Notes: generated from the letters alone by a model not told the origin. 64,000 nt of DNA from Arenibacter amylolyticus (GCF_002150785.1 NZ_MTAZ01000004.1:310001-374000); one strand, 5' to 3'; shown: positions 22,815-32,393, counted from the stretch's first letter. Numbers and translations: made by a program.

Positions 22815-24173
22815 ATGTCCAAGATACTTATTATAGAAGATGATGCTGCCTTTTGCCAGATGCTGCAAAAGTTTCTAATCCGCAATGGTTATGAGGTGGA
22901 GGTCAGCTTTACGGGTGAAGATGCCAAGATAAAATTTAAGGATTCCTTTTTCGATCTTGTGTTGACAGACCTGCGGCTCCCCAATTACGACGGCATGCAA
23001 TTACTGACGTATTTTAAGGAGGTAAAGCCTTCTGTTCAGGTGATTGTTATGACCGGATACGCAGAGGTAGGGTCTGCGGTAGAAGCCATGAAGAAGGGGG
23101 CCTATGATTATATTTCCAAGCCATTTACTCCAGAGGATATCTTAATGCAGATAAAAAGTGCCCTAAATGAAGCGGCCTTGGCAGAACCCGAAAAAAAATC
23201 GAAGGATAACAAGTCGCCCAAGCCCGTAGAAACCAGGGAGACGGAAGGGGAGGTAATTACTGGGGTGAGCGAAGCCTCCAGAAAACTTAAGGAATACATC
23301 AAATTGGTTGCCCCCACGGATATGTCTGTTTTAATAACGGGGGAAAGTGGTACCGGGAAGGAAGTCACCGCCAAGGCGATCCACGATCATAGCAAGCGTA
23401 AAGATTTTAATTTTGTGGCAGTGGATTGCGGGGCCATTCCTAAGGAAATTGCCACCAGTGAATTCTTTGGTCATGTTAAGGGGAGTTTTACCGGCGCCGT
23501 GGAAGACAAGGTTGGTCATTTTGAAGCGGCCCATAAGGGCACCCTATTTTTGGATGAAATTGGTAACCTCTCCTACGGGAATCAAATTCAACTTTTACGG
23601 GCACTTCAGGAAAGAAAGATAAAGCGGGTTGGGAGCACCAAGGAGATAAAGGTAGATGTGAGGATAGTTACCGCCACCAACGAAGACCTTGCCGAAGCGG
23701 TGGAACAGGGTAGTTTTAGGGAAGATCTTTTCCATAGAATAAATGAGTTTTCAATAGAGATACCCTCATTGGAAGATCGGTATGAGGACCTGATGCTATT
23801 TGCTAATTATTTTCTTCAGAAAGCCAATAAATCACTCGATAAAAACATACTGGGATTTTCAGAGGAAGTGGTTGGTGTTTTTAAGAAGTATCATTGGCCT
23901 GGTAACCTTAGGGAGTTGCAAAACGTAATTAAAAGAGCGGTACTGTTAACAACAGGGGAATTGGTGGAAAAAGAAGCCCTGCCTAAGGAAGTGTATAAAG
24001 CCAAGGAAGAGAAGTTGTCCGATGAAAATTTCTCCAAGGCAGACTATGAAAAAGAGCAAATTATCAGGGCGCTAAAACAAACCAACTTTAATAAGTCGCA
24101 AGCGGCAAAACTACTCCAAATCACTAGAAAGACCCTGTACAATAAAATTAACCACTATAACTTGGATCTTTAG
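22815..24173 (+). CDS. Sigma-54-dependent response regulator (NtrC family)
   Basis: The 452-residue protein has three domains: receiver (1-120; IIEDDAAF, phospho-Asp in LVLTDLRLP), AAA+ activator (about 150-385; Walker A GESGTGKE, the sigma-54 contact loop as GSFTGA, Walker B GTLFLDEIGNL) and a Fis-type HTH (KADYEKEQIIRALKQTNFNKSQAAKLLQITRKTLYNKI). ATG at 22815 begins the receiver fold; the 15 upstream codons add nothing. It activates RNA polymerase with sigma-54 from upstream sites. The five PepSY-like genes in front, three with -24/-12 promoters, are its likely targets. Confidence 0.95.
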   Translation: MSKILIIEDDAAFCQMLQKFLIRNGYEVEVSFTGEDAKIKFKDSFFDLVLTDLRLPNYDGMQLLTYFKEVKPSVQVIVMTGYAEVGSAVEAMKKGAYDYISKPFTPEDILMQIKSALNEAALAEPEKKSKDNKSPKPVETRETEGEVITGVSEASRKLKEYIKLVAPTDMSVLITGESGTGKEVTAKAIHDHSKRKDFNFVAVDCGAIPKEIATSEFFGHVKGSFTGAVEDKVGHFEAAHKGTLFLDEIGNLSYGNQIQLLRALQERKIKRVGSTKEIKVDVRIVTATNEDLAEAVEQGSFREDLFHRINEFSIEIPSLEDRYEDLMLFANYFLQKANKSLDKNILGFSEEVVGVFKKYHWPGNLRELQNVIKRAVLLTTGELVEKEALPKEVYKAKEEKLSDENFSKADYEKEQIIRALKQTNFNKSQAAKLLQITRKTLYNKINHYNLDL

Positions 24174-26619
24174 CCAAATAGGCTTTTATCGCCAAGGAGA
24201 GTACCGTAATTTTATTATTTAGACTGCTGTAGGTTTGTTTTAATTCCTTGGCATTTAATTCGTGGGGCTTTAGGGTTTCCAATTGCTCCAAAATAGGAAT
24301 AATCTCCTTGGCTTTCAGCTGCCTAAACATGGGGAGCATCTTGTGGGTTATTGAATTTATTTGGGCGATTTCGGCCTTCGTCATTGCCGCTTTTAGTTTC
24401 TCCAGACTGGCAGCAGTGTCTTTTAAAAATGTATTTAAAACCTCGGCAACACCATCTTCATCATCCCCTAGAAAGGAGGAGATAACCTCTAAGCTAAATA
24501 AACTAGAACCTGATACTATCTTTTCCTTGGGAACCACTGGTTGGTCCGTAGTAACCAATTCAGGGAAGAGTCCGCCAAGCATGCTTATAAACCGCTCCTT
24601 GGCAAAAGGCTTTTGCATACTATCGGCAAAGCCGTAATGAAGATAATCTTGTCTTTTTAAGTCTTTTCTCCCCGTCATCGCTACTATGGGTTGACCTCTA
24701 AAATGCCTGTAATCTCCCTTTTTTAGTTGTTCCAATACCTCAAATCCGTTGATATTGGGCATTTCTATATCTGTCAACACCAAATCATAAGCCAACTGGG
24801 CCTCTTTATCGATCTCGTAAAAATCACTATAGGTATGGGCGCTTAGCTTAAGGTGGTGGCAGACCTCCTTTAATAACTTTAACATGGCGGGGTCATCGTC
24901 CACAATAAGCAAAGCCAGATCGGCCTGTGGATCAATATTTATATTTTGGTCTGGTTGTAAGGGGGCTTTGGCTACCTTAAAAGGAATCTCCAGTGTAAAG
25001 GTACTGCCTTTGCCTTCAAGGCTTTTTAAGCGAATGGTCCCCTCCAACAACTTCGTGATTTTTTTGGAAATGGTAAGCCCCAGACCATAGCCGCCGTATT
25101 TTTTATCGGTATGGTCTTCTGCCTGTGTAAACTCTTTAAAAATCTGTTCCTGTTTCTCCTCTCGAATTCCTATCCCCGTATCTATAATCTTAATTTGGGT
25201 ATGGTAGGTGTCTTCTGTTTGCTTAAGGACCTTAGCGGTAATTTTGATAAAGCCCTCCTCCGTAAATTTATAGGCATTCCCAATTAAATTGGTTAATACC
25301 TGCCTAACCCTAAAAGCGTCGCCCAGCACCGGGGCTTTTAATCGCTCGTCCAAATCCAATTGCAGGTCTATCTGCTTACCAGAATTCAGTTCCTTCAAAT
25401 TTTCAGCGGTTTCACTAATTAGGTTGGCCAAGATAAATGGGGAGTTTTCAATTTTTATTTTCCCCGCTTCCAGCTTGGAGAAATCCAAAAGGTCATTTAC
25501 TAAGCGATCTACATAATGGGAGGCCGACTTTACATTTCTAAGATAGGAAACCTGTAAGCCGGTAAGTCCCGTTGTTTCCATAAGTTCAGAATAACCTGTT
25601 ATGGTATTGAGCGGGGTGCGTAGATCGTGACTAACGGTAGCTATTAGTTGCTCCCTGCTTTTTAAAAGAGATTCTGAGAATTTCTTTTCCTTCTCCAACT
25701 GTTGCCTAAATAACTGAACTTTCCAGTAGTCCTTGGTGATGAGAAAGGTAAATAAGGCCACAATGGCAAACCCTAGGACAGCTGCTATACCCGCGAGCCG
25801 AATACTTCGCCCTAAGGCTTCCTGTTTTTTTAAATTGTCTGTATAGGAACGGGCCAGCACCTCTTGCTCAAAAGCAGAAATAATACTCCGTAGCTGCTGG
25901 GATATTTCCAAATCGGCCCTGCTGAGCTCCATTTCCTTTTTTGCTAGGTTGCGAATGGTAATTATATTCTGCTGCTTGGTTTGCTCCAACAGCAGTTTGG
26001 CGGCGGTGATAATGGAATCCATCTCAATTGCCGTGGCACGGGTGTCTTGATCCTTGGGAACATTGTCATTGAGGTATTGAACATAGCTTTTGAATATTTC
26101 ACGGGATTTCTCCGGTAAGTCTTCGTAGTTGGGATTAAAACTCTCTGGAGGAATCTTCCCCATGGATTGCTCAATTTTACTAAACTCCAATAAGGCATTG
26201 TCAATAGAACTATGGTCTTCGCTGTTTTTTTTGAGTAATAATAATTCCTTGCTGTTAAATACCTTCTTTTTTAGCAAGCCCTGAACGCTGTCCAACATTT
26301 TTTTCTGATGGTCATTCTCTGTTAGCAATTTCAAAGAATCTAGGGAAGCAACAATGGAATCTACCTTCTGTGCGTAGGCCGTAAAACTGTTTTGAGATCC
26401 TTTTTGTATGGCTAATTTGGAAAGACTTTCCGCTTGGTACAGCTCGGTTAATAGGGATCCGGTTTTTAGTAATTTGGTATTGTTTTCCACTTCAATTTCT
26501 GTGGAGACGTATACCTTAATTTCAGACGCAATAAAGTATCCAACTACCAAGGCTACAATACCCAGTATAAAATAACTGAAGATGATCTTAAAGGTAAACT
26601 TGTTTTTGCTTTTATTCAT
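24148..26619 (-). CDS. Hybrid histidine kinase (HisKA-HATPase-receiver-Hpt)
   Basis: The 823-residue protein has membrane segments at about 11-31 and 285-306 flanking a 250-residue helical extracytoplasmic sensor without Cys or metal motif. Next come HisKA (ATVSHDLRTPLNTITGYSEL), HATPase_c (NLIGNAYKFTEEG, DTGIGI, YGGYGLGLTIS), a receiver (LLIVDDDPAML, LTDIEMPNINGFE) and an Hpt domain (INSITHKMLPMFRQL). The Hpt could pass phosphate to the sigma-54 regulator whose 3' end overlaps this gene by 26 bp. MNKSKNKF at 26619 is the best start; earlier codons in the open frame do not encode a plausible N-terminus. Confidence 0.92.
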   Translation of the reverse strand: MNKSKNKFTFKIIFSYFILGIVALVVGYFIASEIKVYVSTEIEVENNTKLLKTGSLLTELYQAESLSKLAIQKGSQNSFTAYAQKVDSIVASLDSLKLLTENDHQKKMLDSVQGLLKKKVFNSKELLLLKKNSEDHSSIDNALLEFSKIEQSMGKIPPESFNPNYEDLPEKSREIFKSYVQYLNDNVPKDQDTRATAIEMDSIITAAKLLLEQTKQQNIITIRNLAKKEMELSRADLEISQQLRSIISAFEQEVLARSYTDNLKKQEALGRSIRLAGIAAVLGFAIVALFTFLITKDYWKVQLFRQQLEKEKKFSESLLKSREQLIATVSHDLRTPLNTITGYSELMETTGLTGLQVSYLRNVKSASHYVDRLVNDLLDFSKLEAGKIKIENSPFILANLISETAENLKELNSGKQIDLQLDLDERLKAPVLGDAFRVRQVLTNLIGNAYKFTEEGFIKITAKVLKQTEDTYHTQIKIIDTGIGIREEKQEQIFKEFTQAEDHTDKKYGGYGLGLTISKKITKLLEGTIRLKSLEGKGSTFTLEIPFKVAKAPLQPDQNINIDPQADLALLIVDDDPAMLKLLKEVCHHLKLSAHTYSDFYEIDKEAQLAYDLVLTDIEMPNINGFEVLEQLKKGDYRHFRGQPIVAMTGRKDLKRQDYLHYGFADSMQKPFAKERFISMLGGLFPELVTTDQPVVPKEKIVSGSSLFSLEVISSFLGDDEDGVAEVLNTFLKDTAASLEKLKAAMTKAEIAQINSITHKMLPMFRQLKAKEIIPILEQLETLKPHELNAKELKQTYSSLNNKITVLSLAIKAYLAKDPSYSG

Positions 26620-26749
26620 TGGTGGATATTGTTGTAACAACATATCTAAATTACGGCTTTGCCCTCTTTTTTGTTTAAAAAAAAGGTTAATTATTAAATG
26701 TTGCCTATTATTTTGATTTTGATTTTTGTAGCAGTAATTTCGCGGCCAT

Positions 26750-26825
26750 CTCAAAGGGGTGCTTACTGTAGTAGGCTGAGATTATACCCAAGGAACCTGG
26801 GCGGGTAATGCTGCCAAGGGATGCG
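26750..26825 (+). ncRNA. TPP riboswitch (THI element)
   Basis: The conserved core is readable in order: GGGGTGC (26756-26762), GGCTGAGAttatACCC (26774-26789), GAACCTGG (26793-26800), GGGTAATGC (26803-26811) and AAGGGA (26816-26821). This is the thiamin pyrophosphate aptamer. It lies 118 bp upstream of a TonB-dependent receptor and should shut its expression when TPP is plentiful. Confidence 0.95.
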
Positions 26826-26942
26826 AAAATCGCGTTCGGGAATTTCCAACGTTTTTTCCAAGACCGATGATAGGTAGGGAAAACAAAAAACAATTTTTAA
26901 CAAGAATAATAGCCCCTTTTATTCGTAACAAATGTATTGCGA

Positions 26943-29114
26943 ATGAAAACTATGTTCAAAACGGCGGCCATGTTTGGTGCCGTACTCCTGGCCAATGGCC
27001 AAGAAACACCTAAAGACTCTTTGGAAGGCAGTAAAATTGCCTTGGATGAAGTATTGGTGTCCGCAGTTCGCGTAACCCAAGAGTCGCCCGTTACCTTTAC
27101 CAACCTTACCAAAAAACAAATGAAATCCAGAAATTTGGGGCAGGATATCCCTATCCTAATGAATTTTCTGCCTGGCGTAGTAACTACCACGGATGCCGGG
27201 GCCGGGATTGGCTATACCGGAATACGGGTAAGAGGGAGCGATGGAACCAGAGTGAACGTTACAGTGAACGGAATACCGTACAACGATTCCGAATCCCACG
27301 GTACCTTTTGGGTGAATATGCCCGATTTCTCCTCCTCTACCCAGAGCTTACAGTTGCAAAGGGGGGTAGGGACTTCTACCAATGGATCTGGAGCCTTTGG
27401 AGCTAGTTTAAATATTCTTACCGACGCTGTTTCAGATAAAGCATTTGGAGAGATCAACTCCTCGGTTGGGAGTTTTAATACCTTAAAAAATAATCTTAAG
27501 TTCAGTACCGGACTGCTCAATGATCATATAGAGATTTCTGGTCGCTTATCTAGAATTACTTCCGATGGGTATATTGACAGGGCTTCCTCCGAGCTGGATT
27601 CCTATTTTTTACAGGGAGCCTATCTGGATGATCGTACCCTAATCAAAGCCTTATTGTTTGGAGGACATCAAACTACTTATCAGGCATGGAACGGAGTGGA
27701 TAAGGAGCAGTTAGAGAACAACAGGACCTTCAATACCGCCGGGATGTATACCGATGAGAAGGGAAATATCCAATTTTATGACAACGAGGTGGACGACTAT
27801 AAGCAAAATCACTTTCAGTTACATTGGAATCAGAAGTTGTCCGATTATTGGAGCACTAATATCGCACTGCACTATACCAAAGGGCAGGGGTATTTTGAGC
27901 AATATAGGCAAGACGATAGTTTTGCTACTTACGGGATAACCCCCTTCACTAAGGACGGGGAAACCGTGAATTCCACGGACCTGATCCGAAGGAGATGGCT
28001 AGATAACGACTTTTATGGTACTACCTTTTCTGCCAATTATAGGGACCATAAGGTAGATGTAATCCTAGGAGGGGGATGGAACAATTATACAGGAGATCAT
28101 TTTGGGGAAATTATATGGGCCCGTTATTCCAACAATAGGGATTATGAAGACCGATATTATGACGATACTTCTACCAAAGACGATATGAATGTATACGCCA
28201 AGGCAAATTATAAGTTAGATAACCAGTGGAGCGTGTATGGCGATCTTCAATTAAGAAATATTAACTATACCGCCAATGGAGAAGAAACAGGATTGGTAGA
28301 TGATACCTTTACTTTCTTTAATCCGAAGGCAGGGGTTACCTATAACCTGAATGATCACCATAATTTCTACCTCTCCTATGCCAGGGCCAATAGGGAACCC
28401 AATAGAAATGACTATAAAAGCGGTAACCCTAAGCCCGAGAAATTGGACGACTTTGAATTGGGATGGCGCCATACCGCACCGGGTATTCGTTTGAATACTA
28501 ATCTGTATTATATGAAATACAAGGATCAGTTGGTCCTTACCGGGGAATTAAATGATGTAGGTGGTGCCATGCGTGCCAATGTTGGGGATAGCTATAGGTT
28601 GGGCTTGGAAATAGATGCCATATTAACCTTGGGCGATAAGTTTATCTTACGTCCCAATGTGGCCCTGAGCGATAACAAAAACAAAAACTTTGTTTTTCAA
28701 CGCGATGGAGAACTGGAAAAGCTGGGAGACACCCATATTTCATTTTCACCCAGTATTGTTGCAGGAAATGTATTAACCTATATGCCTAGCACCCAGTGGC
28801 AACTTAGCCTACTTTCTAAATATGTAGGAAAGCAATATATGGGGAATATAGATGCTAAGAGCTCTGTGTTGGATGCTTATTCCCAGACAGACCTTAATGT
28901 GCAGTATACCATAGAAACCAATTCGTTTATCAAGAATATTGTGCTTTCTGGTTTGGTGAACAATATTTTTGATAGTCTGTACGAGTCTAATGGGTATTTT
29001 TATACCTATGATGACGATTTCTCTAGCCCGGGAACCATAACCACGGTAGAAGGTGCAGGTTACTATCCTCAGGCAGGTATTAATTTCCTGTTGGGAGCAA
29101 CCCTAAATTTTTAA
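26943..29114 (+). CDS. TonB-dependent outer-membrane receptor, probable thiamin/TPP transporter
   Basis: The 723-residue protein has a signal peptide (to about residue 20), a plug domain (LDEVLVSAVRV... TYP-type segment IPILMNFLPGVVTT, GIRVRGSDGTRVNVTVNGIPYNDSESHGTFWVNMP) and a 22-strand barrel ending QAGINFLLGATLNF. It lacks the CarboxypepD_reg repeat of SusC, so it is a classical FecA-like receptor. The TPP riboswitch in front points to thiamin or a derivative as substrate. TTG at 26937 is in frame, but ATG at 26943 gives a normal signal peptide. It is followed by a terminator. Confidence 0.92.
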   Translation: MKTMFKTAAMFGAVLLANGQETPKDSLEGSKIALDEVLVSAVRVTQESPVTFTNLTKKQMKSRNLGQDIPILMNFLPGVVTTTDAGAGIGYTGIRVRGSDGTRVNVTVNGIPYNDSESHGTFWVNMPDFSSSTQSLQLQRGVGTSTNGSGAFGASLNILTDAVSDKAFGEINSSVGSFNTLKNNLKFSTGLLNDHIEISGRLSRITSDGYIDRASSELDSYFLQGAYLDDRTLIKALLFGGHQTTYQAWNGVDKEQLENNRTFNTAGMYTDEKGNIQFYDNEVDDYKQNHFQLHWNQKLSDYWSTNIALHYTKGQGYFEQYRQDDSFATYGITPFTKDGETVNSTDLIRRRWLDNDFYGTTFSANYRDHKVDVILGGGWNNYTGDHFGEIIWARYSNNRDYEDRYYDDTSTKDDMNVYAKANYKLDNQWSVYGDLQLRNINYTANGEETGLVDDTFTFFNPKAGVTYNLNDHHNFYLSYARANREPNRNDYKSGNPKPEKLDDFELGWRHTAPGIRLNTNLYYMKYKDQLVLTGELNDVGGAMRANVGDSYRLGLEIDAILTLGDKFILRPNVALSDNKNKNFVFQRDGELEKLGDTHISFSPSIVAGNVLTYMPSTQWQLSLLSKYVGKQYMGNIDAKSSVLDAYSQTDLNVQYTIETNSFIKNIVLSGLVNNIFDSLYESNGYFYTYDDDFSSPGTITTVEGAGYYPQAGINFLLGATLNF

Positions 29115-29157
29115 GGTTGGATAAATGCCCGTATAATTTTTTTAGAGTTATATAATT

Positions 29158-29212
29158 AAAAGGCTATAAGGTGAAAAGTGGGGGAATGCCTTTTTTACTT
29201 TATAGCCTTTTT
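29158..29212 (+). terminator. Terminator after the TonB-dependent receptor
   Basis: A 12-bp stem (29158-29169 with 29200-29211) with a 30-nt loop and a T run lies between convergent genes. Confidence 0.7.
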
Positions 29213-29246
29213 AATTGTTGATGAAATACAACCACCAATAGTAGCT

Positions 29247-30623
29247 TTATACCCTAGTAGGCACCACATACGGTTCCCTATATTCCCTGGTCAACATAGC
29301 ATCTGCCTCTTTGTTGCCAATGAATTTCTCTGTTTTTCCATCAAATCTTAAAGTTTCCCCTACGCGATAGGCAATATTCGCTATTAACGGAAGTACTGTA
29401 GAGGTGTGGCCAATTTCGATATCACAATTTAAATCCTTTGGATTTCCGGATCGGAGTCCGTCAATAAAATTCCCAAAATGCCCTTTGCTGTCCGGGGCGG
29501 TTAAAAAGGAGGTGTCTCCACCAATAGCAGCACCAGCACCCATATTGGACCCGGCGAAAGGCTCTGTGTCCCTGCCTTTATAGGCATTCCAAGTATCTCC
29601 ATTTACCTCTAGCCATCCATTGGTGCCATAAAACACATTGCCAATTTTAATCCCTAAGTTGGCCTCGTGGTTGGTATACCTCCCTCGAGTTTCAAACTCT
29701 AATATTTTTCCATCGGCGTATTCAAATACCGAGGTTTGGGTATTGGGGGTTTCTTGGGAACACTCTTCGGGTGATATTCCATAAATTCCCCCCATAGACT
29801 GCACTTTTATAGGATGTTCATTTTTATTCAATCCCCAGCGTGCCACATCAAATTGATGAGGTCCTTGGTTTCCGGTATCCCCATTTCCCGTATTCCAATG
29901 CCAGTGCCAATTATAATGTCCCCTTTTTTCGTTGTAGGGTCTATAGGCGGCCGGTCCCAACCAAAGGTCGTAATTTAGACTAGCCGGGGGCGCAGTGTCT
30001 GCTGAAATTCCAAACGAATCCCGGGGTTTAAAACAGGTTCCCCTGGCCATGTATACCTCCCCAATGCCACCATTGTGGAGAAATTCCATGGCCTGCATTA
30101 CATTGGAAATGCTTCGGTTTTGAAAGCCCACCTGTACCACGCGATTGTATTTTCGGGCGGCCTCCACCATTTTTCTTCCTTCCCATACGTTGTGAGAACT
30201 GGGTTTTTCCACATATACATGTTTTCCGGCTTGGCAGGCCCAAATGGTGGAGAGGGCATGCCAGTGATTGGGGGTGGCGATGATAACGGCATCTATTTCC
30301 TTGTCGTCATATACTTCCCTTAAATCGGTTGCCGTCCCGGGCCGATTATTGTCTTGAAGACTTGCAGCCAATGCCACCCGTTCTTCCAAAAAAGAAGAAT
30401 CTACATCACAAATTGTTTTTATCCGAACTCCCTCACCGTACATCTGTGCAAAATTCTCCATTAAGCCTTTCCCACGTCCCCTAACGCCAATGGAGGCCAA
30501 CATTATGCGGTCATTGGAGCCTAGGATATTTCCGTAGGACTTGGCGGAAAATGCGGTTGCTCCTATGGCGATTCCTGTACTTGCCAAAGTGGTCTTTTTA
30601 ATAAAGTTTCTTCTGTTGCCCAT
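29247..30623 (-). CDS. Exported Gfo/Idh/MocA family oxidoreductase
   Basis: The 458-residue protein starts MGNRRNFIKKTTLASTGIAIG, a twin-arginine signal, so it is exported folded with its NAD(P) cofactor. The Rossmann part follows (IMLASIGVRGRGKG, AVIIATPNHWHALSTIWACQAGKHVYVEKP with the family's EKP lysine), then the C-terminal alpha/beta domain. Such exported members oxidise sugars, often to 3-keto-glycosides. It is the last gene of a three-gene unit with PmoA/DUF6807 and DUF1080 proteins (45-bp gap upstream). Confidence 0.9.
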   Translation of the reverse strand: MGNRRNFIKKTTLASTGIAIGATAFSAKSYGNILGSNDRIMLASIGVRGRGKGLMENFAQMYGEGVRIKTICDVDSSFLEERVALAASLQDNNRPGTATDLREVYDDKEIDAVIIATPNHWHALSTIWACQAGKHVYVEKPSSHNVWEGRKMVEAARKYNRVVQVGFQNRSISNVMQAMEFLHNGGIGEVYMARGTCFKPRDSFGISADTAPPASLNYDLWLGPAAYRPYNEKRGHYNWHWHWNTGNGDTGNQGPHQFDVARWGLNKNEHPIKVQSMGGIYGISPEECSQETPNTQTSVFEYADGKILEFETRGRYTNHEANLGIKIGNVFYGTNGWLEVNGDTWNAYKGRDTEPFAGSNMGAGAAIGGDTSFLTAPDSKGHFGNFIDGLRSGNPKDLNCDIEIGHTSTVLPLIANIAYRVGETLRFDGKTEKFIGNKEADAMLTREYREPYVVPTRV

Positions 30624-30668
30624 GCTATTATATTTTTAAGGTTGCTGTTTTACTAATACGAGGGATAA

Positions 30669-31772
30669 TTATTCGTTGTTAAACTGAGAGAATCTATGAT
30701 CCAATTCCGTTTTTCCTAAATGTTTGCTTGCTACAATGATGCTGTGTTTAAAGGTGACGGCCTCCCCTTGCTCTAAGCGAAAGTTTAATGTTTCCTCTCC
30801 CTTGCTAAACACCTCTTGCCCCAATGGGTTTGCGGCAAATAAACCATAGCCCCTTGCATGCCAATAGGTGGGATAGCCTGGGTTGTTTTTATGGTCTAGG
30901 ATCACCAAGGAAATGTTTTCTTTGCCTATACTAGAGGTTAAATTGACCCAGTCTGCTCTTTTTCCCCAACAGTCGTTTCCTTCCACTCCTTCACTGTTAA
31001 TATAGTTCCCGTTTACCCCGTCGTTGTTAAGGACTGGCACCGCTGTGGGGAGTCCGTTGGCATCCGTAAAGACGATGGGTTTGTCCGATGGATGTTCTAA
31101 GGCTCTAGCCACCCTTATACCCAAGACGCCTTCCTTATTATCCTTAAAAAGTACAGGCCCGTTGGGTGCACTGAGCTGGGTAATGCGATCTATGGAGTAT
31201 ACATCCCCTTCGCCCTTAAAAAGGAAGGTGGTGTTTTCCGTAAGCAATACCTCCCCTCTGGGAGCAATCCAATCCATGGCTACTTTTAACAAGCCCGTAC
31301 TGTCCCCTCCCTGGATTTCTAAGAAGTTTTTATGAACTATAGTGCCATATTCATCCCTTCTTTCCACTTTTATGGAATCTGAATTGTTCCAAAAATCCAA
31401 ACCATTTACATCCCCGTAATTAAACCATACTCCTACGTGGTGCGGATGGTCTGCGCGTTCCCCCGCCGATGGTTCTAAAGGGAACTTTCGGGTAATGGTG
31501 CTCCCTTCTGGGGTTACAAGGGGATAGAGGACCGGTTTTTTTATGTTGCTGGGATAGCGATAGGCTGTAAATAATTGGCCATCTATTAAAACCGAAACCT
31601 GCTTTTGGGCGTCATCCCTCAACAATTGTATTCTCGGTTCCTTGTTTTTTTCGCTAGGATGAAGCTGGGCGGTGTCCCTGTTTATTTGTTTGCAGGAAAA
31701 CAAGCCTAAAATTAAGAGTGTTGCGCCTATTGCTAAGGGAAGTCTGCTGAGTTGTTGTTTTCTCTCTTTCAT
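30669..31772 (-). CDS. PmoA/DUF6807 family lipoprotein
   Basis: The 367-residue protein has a lipoprotein signal (LLILGLFSC, Cys near 27). The mature part matches the family annotated as 'methane oxygenase PmoA' or DUF6807: DHPHHVGVWFNYGDVNGLDFWNN, FKDNKEGVLGIRVARALEHP, NPGYPTYWHARGYGLFAANPLG. It has nothing to do with methane oxidation; the name is historical. The fold is a beta-sandwich usually found in polysaccharide or sugar gene clusters. It sits between the DUF1080 and Gfo/Idh/MocA genes, 12 bp after the former. Confidence 0.85.
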   Translation of the reverse strand: MKERKQQLSRLPLAIGATLLILGLFSCKQINRDTAQLHPSEKNKEPRIQLLRDDAQKQVSVLIDGQLFTAYRYPSNIKKPVLYPLVTPEGSTITRKFPLEPSAGERADHPHHVGVWFNYGDVNGLDFWNNSDSIKVERRDEYGTIVHKNFLEIQGGDSTGLLKVAMDWIAPRGEVLLTENTTFLFKGEGDVYSIDRITQLSAPNGPVLFKDNKEGVLGIRVARALEHPSDKPIVFTDANGLPTAVPVLNNDGVNGNYINSEGVEGNDCWGKRADWVNLTSSIGKENISLVILDHKNNPGYPTYWHARGYGLFAANPLGQEVFSKGEETLNFRLEQGEAVTFKHSIIVASKHLGKTELDHRFSQFNNE

Positions 31773-31784
31773 TTGATTGTCCGT

Positions 31785-32393
31785 TTAGTGGGGGGTATCT
31801 TGGTGGAGCTGCGCTACCTTGAGGTTTCTAAATTTGATGGTCATTTCATTGTTGGGGTGTACTTGTAGCCCAATGGGCCCCTGAGGGATAAAACTTTTGG
31901 ACACGTAGGTCATTACATGGATGTTGTTGAGCCAAACTTCATAATAGCCGCCTATAGCAATCACTTTTATGGTATTCCAATCCTGGGGTTTTAGGATGTC
32001 CTTTATAGGTTGCGCTTCTACCGGATATCCCAGTCCAGCGATATAGGGCGAGGCCGTCATGTCGCGCTTTAATGAGGCAGAGATTCCTAGTTGGATCTGC
32101 TGTTTGTCGTTTCGGATAAAGATTCCCGAATCTATGGTTCCCTCTCCAAAACGAAAGTCGGTTACCAACTCAAAATCCCTAAACTCCCTGTTGGTCCATA
32201 GTATAGAACCCTTTAGATGTGGGTCGCTTTTCCCGATAAGTACTCCGTTTTTAACAGACCACCAAATATTATCTGCGGGGACATTCCATCCGTTGAGGTT
32301 TCTTCCGTTGAACAGCTTTTTAAATTTTGGTTGCTGGGAGCATACCGAAAGGGAGGATAGTAGGACTAAGATCAAAACAAATTTTTCTCTCAT
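31785..32393 (-). CDS. Secreted DUF1080 (3-keto-disaccharide hydrolase-like) protein
   Basis: The 202-residue protein has a signal peptide (to about residue 19, CSQQ) and a single DUF1080 domain: FKKLFNGRNLNGWNVPADNIWWSVKNGVLIGKS, IDSGIFIRNDKQQIQLGISASL, GLQVHPNNEMTIKFRNLKV. The signal end LSVCSQ may be a lipobox. It is first in the operon with the PmoA/DUF6807 and Gfo/Idh/MocA genes. Together they suggest oxidation of a glycoside to its 3-keto form and cleavage of the product, an inference from described Bacteroides pathways. Confidence 0.87.
   Translation of the reverse strand: MREKFVLILVLLSSLSVCSQQPKFKKLFNGRNLNGWNVPADNIWWSVKNGVLIGKSDPHLKGSILWTNREFRDFELVTDFRFGEGTIDSGIFIRNDKQQIQLGISASLKRDMTASPYIAGLGYPVEAQPIKDILKPQDWNTIKVIAIGGYYEVWLNNIHVMTYVSKSFIPQGPIGLQVHPNNEMTIKFRNLKVAQLHQDTPH

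Noticed and set aside
30669-31772. Methane oxygenase subunit, as the family name PmoA suggests
   Set aside because: It is a lipoprotein of the DUF6807 family in a sugar cluster and lacks the membrane architecture of particulate methane monooxygenase.
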